Position numbers and translations under genes: made by a program. A DNA stretch of 64,000 nucleotides from Bacteroidota bacterium (GTDB taxonomy: Bacteria; Bacteroidota; Ignavibacteria; OLB7): the NCBI GenBank assembly GCA_018266795.1, contig JAFDZV010000006.1, forward strand, positions 146,611-210,610, written 5' to 3'. Under the pieces are notes generated by a model. The model worked only from the letters and a program-made list of their open reading frames with translations, did no database searches and had not been told where the DNA came from. Positions within the stretch are counted from its first letter, which is position 1. Every line of letters starts with the position of its first letter. Below, piece after piece: positions 61,164 to 64,000 of this stretch.

Positions 61164-62552
61164 CTATCGCTTCGATCCTGCGCTCGACGCGATATCGATT
61201 ACCCTGACCGTGTCCTTCTTCAGCCGTGCCTGGAGAAACAGCCGCATCCCTGCAAGCGCCCCCTGTCGCAAGCGCTTGCTCTTGGTCGAATCCTGCCGCA
61301 CGAGGAACGTCGGAATGCTGTCGGTCGAGTCGCGGACGTTCTGCATCGCCGACGCATAACTGATTTCGATAAGAGTCGGGAAGGCCGGCCGCATTTCGCG
61401 CATCAGGCCGGCGATCGAGATGGTGTCGACGGGCGCTGGAGGCGCCGCGGCGGGCTTGTCCATCATGCCGACGATACTCTCAACGAGCTTGTGTTGCAGA
61501 TCCTCGCTTTGAAGCAGCTCGAGAAGTTCATCCGTGCTGATATGCCCTGCGTTGGGCGAGAGATTCAATTGCACCAGCCTGAGCTGACCGTTCGGAAGCC
61601 CCCGTGCCGGAAGAAGAGCATTCAGGGAATCGGTAGCGGAGGAATCGAACGGCGTGCCGGCCAGATAGACTCTCAGCACCATCGAGGAGTCCCGTCTGTC
61701 GAGTTTCCAATTCACCGCCGTGCGCCCTCCTACCTCCAGCTCCTGCCGTATGAAGCGCTCGGCCGCAGCCTGCTGGCGAAGCGTTGTGATGACATCGTAA
61801 AAAATCACGATGCTCGGTATGACGGTGATCACCACAAAGGCCGTGATCAGACGATCCACCCGCCGCTTTACCTCCTGCTTGACATATGTTGCCTGCGGGA
61901 ATTTCAGAAGCCGGGCAATCAGGTAGGTTGCAAGACTGATAAAGACCGTGTTCAGAAAGAAGAGATAGAACGCTCCCAGGAGGAAGCTCCACCGGCCGCT
62001 GGCGAGCCCGTACCCTGCCGTGCAGAGCGGGGGCATCAACGCCGTTGCGATTGCGACGCCGGGGATGGCCGTGGTTGCCTCGCGACGGGACCCCGCGACG
62101 ATGCCGGCGACGCCGCCGAAGAAGGCAATGCAGACGTCGAGGATCGTCGGGCTGGTACGGGCCAGCAGCTCGGCTGTCGGAGACGTTATCGGCGTAGCAA
62201 GGAAGTAGAGCGCACTGGTGAGAAGACTGATCGCAACAGCAACGGCGAATGTTCTGACTGCACGGAAAAGCATTCCGCGGTCGTGGATCGCAATCCCGAG
62301 GCCGATGCCGAGGATGGGTCCCATCAACGGTGAAATGAGCATGGCTCCGATGATGACTGCAACCGACGAGGTGTTCAGACCGATCGACGCGATCAACGCG
62401 GCGCAAACCAATATCCAGAGATTGGCTCCCCGCAGGCGAACGCCGTTGCGGATGCGTTCGATGGTCCCCTCCACATCCGTCCCCGATTCAAGCCCGAAGA
62501 TGACGCGAATTCGTCGCAGCAAGCGAGACTTGTTCCTATGTGTTTTCGCCAT
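61164..62552 (-). CDS. DUF389-family membrane protein
   Basis: About 462 aa. The N-terminal half is the DUF389 membrane domain, six to seven segments with NTSSVAVIIGAMLISPLMGPILGIG and the GIVAGSRREATTAIPGVAIATALMPPLCTAG signature. The C-terminal part (from about 255) is a soluble, probably extracytoplasmic domain. The function of the family is unknown; a transport or channel role is only suspected. The ATG at 62552 precedes a basic cytosolic arm; longer starts are possible. Confidence 0.85.
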   Translation of the reverse strand: MAKTHRNKSRLLRRIRVIFGLESGTDVEGTIERIRNGVRLRGANLWILVCAALIASIGLNTSSVAVIIGAMLISPLMGPILGIGLGIAIHDRGMLFRAVRTFAVAVAISLLTSALYFLATPITSPTAELLARTSPTILDVCIAFFGGVAGIVAGSRREATTAIPGVAIATALMPPLCTAGYGLASGRWSFLLGAFYLFFLNTVFISLATYLIARLLKFPQATYVKQEVKRRVDRLITAFVVITVIPSIVIFYDVITTLRQQAAAERFIRQELEVGGRTAVNWKLDRRDSSMVLRVYLAGTPFDSSATDSLNALLPARGLPNGQLRLVQLNLSPNAGHISTDELLELLQSEDLQHKLVESIVGMMDKPAAAPPAPVDTISIAGLMREMRPAFPTLIEISYASAMQNVRDSTDSIPTFLVRQDSTKSKRLRQGALAGMRLFLQARLKKDTVRVIDIASSAGSKR

Positions 62553-62743
62553 TCGCCGTGATCCCGGATGTTCCATACGTTTATCGCATAACTCCATGCC
62601 CGCGTTCCCATCGACCATGCCGGCATGCCGTTGACCCGGGATGATCCCGAGCCGCGTCGAAGGATCGATCATCCCACCACCTTCCGAGCCTTCGCCTGCG
62701 GACACCGAACACACAATCCGAGCGAGCGCGGTTATCGCGATAA

Positions 62744-63106
62744 TCAGCCAGTGGAGCAGCGAGCACCCAGCAGATGCTCGATCGACTCCTGGATACGAGG
62801 CGGCGTCCAACGCTCCGACAGATACCGCGCAGCCTGGACTTCGTAGAGGATCGTTGTCCCGACGGCACGCCGTTGCCGGTTGGAGAGCCGCAACGTGTTG
62901 TCCCGGGCACGAGAAGCCTTCAGCGTTCGCTGGCGATTGCCCTCAGAGAGCAGCCGCTGTCTCCATTAGGAGACGGCCACCTGAATGACAGCGAGATGGC
63001 GTTCAGACTCCGCGGCCAGCACTGCCCCTTCAAGCAGGAGACGCACATCTTCCAGGCTGCGTTCTTCCATCCGCCCACGGTTCAGGTGTTGCAGTTGCCA
63101 CCTCAT
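62744..63106 (-). pseudogene. Stop-interrupted ORF coupled to the RHS gene
   Basis: The ATG at 63106 overlaps the RHS stop by 4 bp (ATGA). The frame runs 46 codons (RGRMEERSLEDVRLLLEGAV and on) to a TAA at 62966-62968. It then continues without further stop for 73 codons (LLSEGNRQRTLKASRARD, later TILYEVQAARYLSERW) to a TGA at 62744. Composition looks coding on both sides of the TAA. It could be a broken immunity-type gene, a short 46-aa gene, or chance; the product is not recognised. The 190 bp between it and DUF389 hold no gene. Confidence 0.35.
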
Positions 63107-64000
63107 CCGTTCAAATTAACTAACCAGGTAAGAGTCCATAGAGCAGACTTCGATGCCGTACCTGATGCGTTCCTTTGAGAATCCGGATCAGCCCCAGAGT
63201 CAAAATCGTCCAACTTGCTCACGGGTTTAGGATTCGTTGGCCCACCACCAGGCTCAGCCCCACTCGGATCAACAGCATTCACCGGGTCATCCCCCATCGC
63301 CACATACGGACTCTCACCCGGATGCGTCACCGGATCGATTCCCCACCACCGTCCCAGCCGCGCATCGTACGGACGGAAGTACGTGCTGTAGTGGTCCTGG
63401 CTTGCAGTCGAGTCCTTCTCCATCCCGTTGTATCCGTAGCGGTACAGATCGCTCTGCACATACCGCTTCGGCTGCTCCATCCCGAACGGGTAGAGGTTGT
63501 TGTAGCTCGAGATCTCCGCACGGAAATGGTACGGCGAGCCGCCTGACACGTCGCTCAGCTTCCGGTCGCTGATGATCGCTGTTGCATTGCCGAGATGGTC
63601 ATTCAGCTCGTACAGGCGCTCGTCGAGCCGGCGCGTGTACATGTTCCCCACAGGGATGCTGTCCAGATCGACGTTGTTGAGGCGTGCCACACCCTCCCGC
63701 CCGAGGCCATAGATCGGATGCTCAACCCGCGAGATGCTGCAGTCGTAGCTCACTCCCTGGCACGCGTCGCCAACGCCGTCCCCATCGCTGTCGGTCTGGT
63801 CAGGGTTGGAGACGAACGGGCAGTTGTCGCAGACATCGCCAACGCCGTCGCCATCGGCATCGTGCTGGTTGGTATTCGGGACGTTCGGGCAGTTGTCGCA
63901 CGCGTCACCGACTCCATCGCCATCGCTGTCGCCCGTCGGTGTTGGATCGTACGGGCACGGATCATCGCAGTTCGGAATGCCGTCGCCATCGCTGTCGCCG
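63103..64000 (-). CDS. Thrombospondin type 3 / RHS-repeat surface protein, 3' part
   Basis: The gene enters from beyond the right edge; 299 codons are visible. At the edge there are about four thrombospondin type 3 calcium-binding repeats with [15 protein letters not shown]. The RHS repeat-associated core follows: [36 protein letters not shown] and [13 protein letters not shown], ending VNAVDPSG. About 50 Gly/Pro/Ser-rich residues follow the core. In RHS proteins this core precedes a variable C-terminal toxin; here the tail is too short for most toxin domains. Probably secreted or surface-exposed. Confidence 0.88.
   Translation of the reverse strand, partial: GDSDGDGIPNCDDPCPYDPTPTGDSDGDGVGDACDNCPNVPNTNQHDADGDGVGDVCDNCPFVSNPDQTDSDGDGVGDACQGVSYDCSISRVEHPIYGLGREGVARLNNVDLDSIPVGNMYTRRLDERLYELNDHLGNATAIISDRKLSDVSGGSPYHFRAEISSYNNLYPFGMEQPKRYVQSDLYRYGYNGMEKDSTASQDHYSTYFRPYDARLGRWWGIDPVTHPGESPYVAMGDDPVNAVDPSGAEPGGGPTNPKPVSKLDDFDSGADPDSQRNASGTASKSALWTLTWLVNLNG

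Noticed and set aside
60903..62333. 476-codon plus-strand frame antisense to the DUF389 gene
   Set aside because: The minus strand has a recognisable DUF389 protein; the plus frame is Arg/His-rich shadow sequence typical of high-GC DNA.
62774..63178. 134-codon plus frame at the right end
   Set aside because: It lies antisense to the RHS end and the coupled frame, has no recognisable domain, and its composition is that of shadow sequence.
1..64000. tRNA, rRNA or tmRNA genes
   Set aside because: I read for TPsiC-arm and acceptor-end patterns and found no cloverleaf I could defend; a tRNAscan run would settle it.

Overview
The window is one continuous chromosome segment of a GC-rich, diderm, LPS-making bacterium of the Bacteroidota/Chlorobi group. 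A Kapabacteria- or Ignavibacteria-like lineage is my best guess. Four things point there. A secreted DUF7948/SBBP/Ig protein ends in a type IX secretion sorting domain. KDO and heptose genes (kdsA, kdsD, lptC, gmhA) are present. Surface proteins carry thrombospondin type 3 and RHS repeats. Several promoters match the Bacteroidota primary sigma pattern (TTTG or GTTG, 20 bases, TAnnTTTG). I see no rRNA, tRNA or CRISPR array.

Layout. 0-6.4 kb: nfo, a membrane protein, gmhA-dacB (overlapping) and rho. 6.7-11.9 kb: the large secreted repeat protein and a Tat-exported multicopper oxidase. 12-15.8 kb: topA and a Nudix hydrolase, then about 0.8 kb of nested intergenic repeats. 15.8-21.8 kb: a GT4 glycosyltransferase, a YfhO-type membrane protein and rlmD. 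21.8-27.9 kb (minus): a TonB-dependent receptor coupled to ppa, two ferredoxins, a lipoprotein pair and pyrH. 28.1-31.4 kb (minus): tsf, rpsB, rpsI, rplM, with a promoter ahead of rplM. 31.6-38 kb (minus): hutH, tpiA, the kdsA-kdsD-lptC LPS operon and a barrel protein with thrombospondin repeats. 38.4-44.5 kb: DUF494, ybeY, a nitrilase-family hydrolase beside a repeat block, an M23 peptidase and purH.

45-48.9 kb is an accessory island of lower GC. It has an IS1595-type insertion sequence with a small passenger ORF, a promoter feeding two mutually exclusive hairpins before a 73-aa ORF, a three-gene operon of small proteins of which two share a C-terminal motif, a Phd-like antitoxin with a non-toxin partner, and structured non-coding DNA.

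48.9-60.7 kb looks like carbohydrate metabolism. A co-directional block (GT4, GT4, GH130, a second longer GH130, an alpha/alpha-barrel protein) could build and phosphorolyse a mannoside. A second pair (sucrose/mannosylfructose-phosphate synthase-like GT4 plus HAD phosphatase) would make a disaccharide solute. polX, a CBS-domain protein and a DUF389 membrane protein lie between or beside them. The right edge holds the 3' end of a thrombospondin-RHS gene, coupled to a small ORF interrupted by a stop.

The most unusual feature is a set of non-coding repeats built on 7-base periods. One family (TCAGTGG followed by CAACTGA/CTACTGA) occupies three gaps. A second (GGNNCTT, or CCAAGNN on the other strand) occupies five sites and sits next to a 134-bp element with inverted ends and a 39-bp tandem unit.
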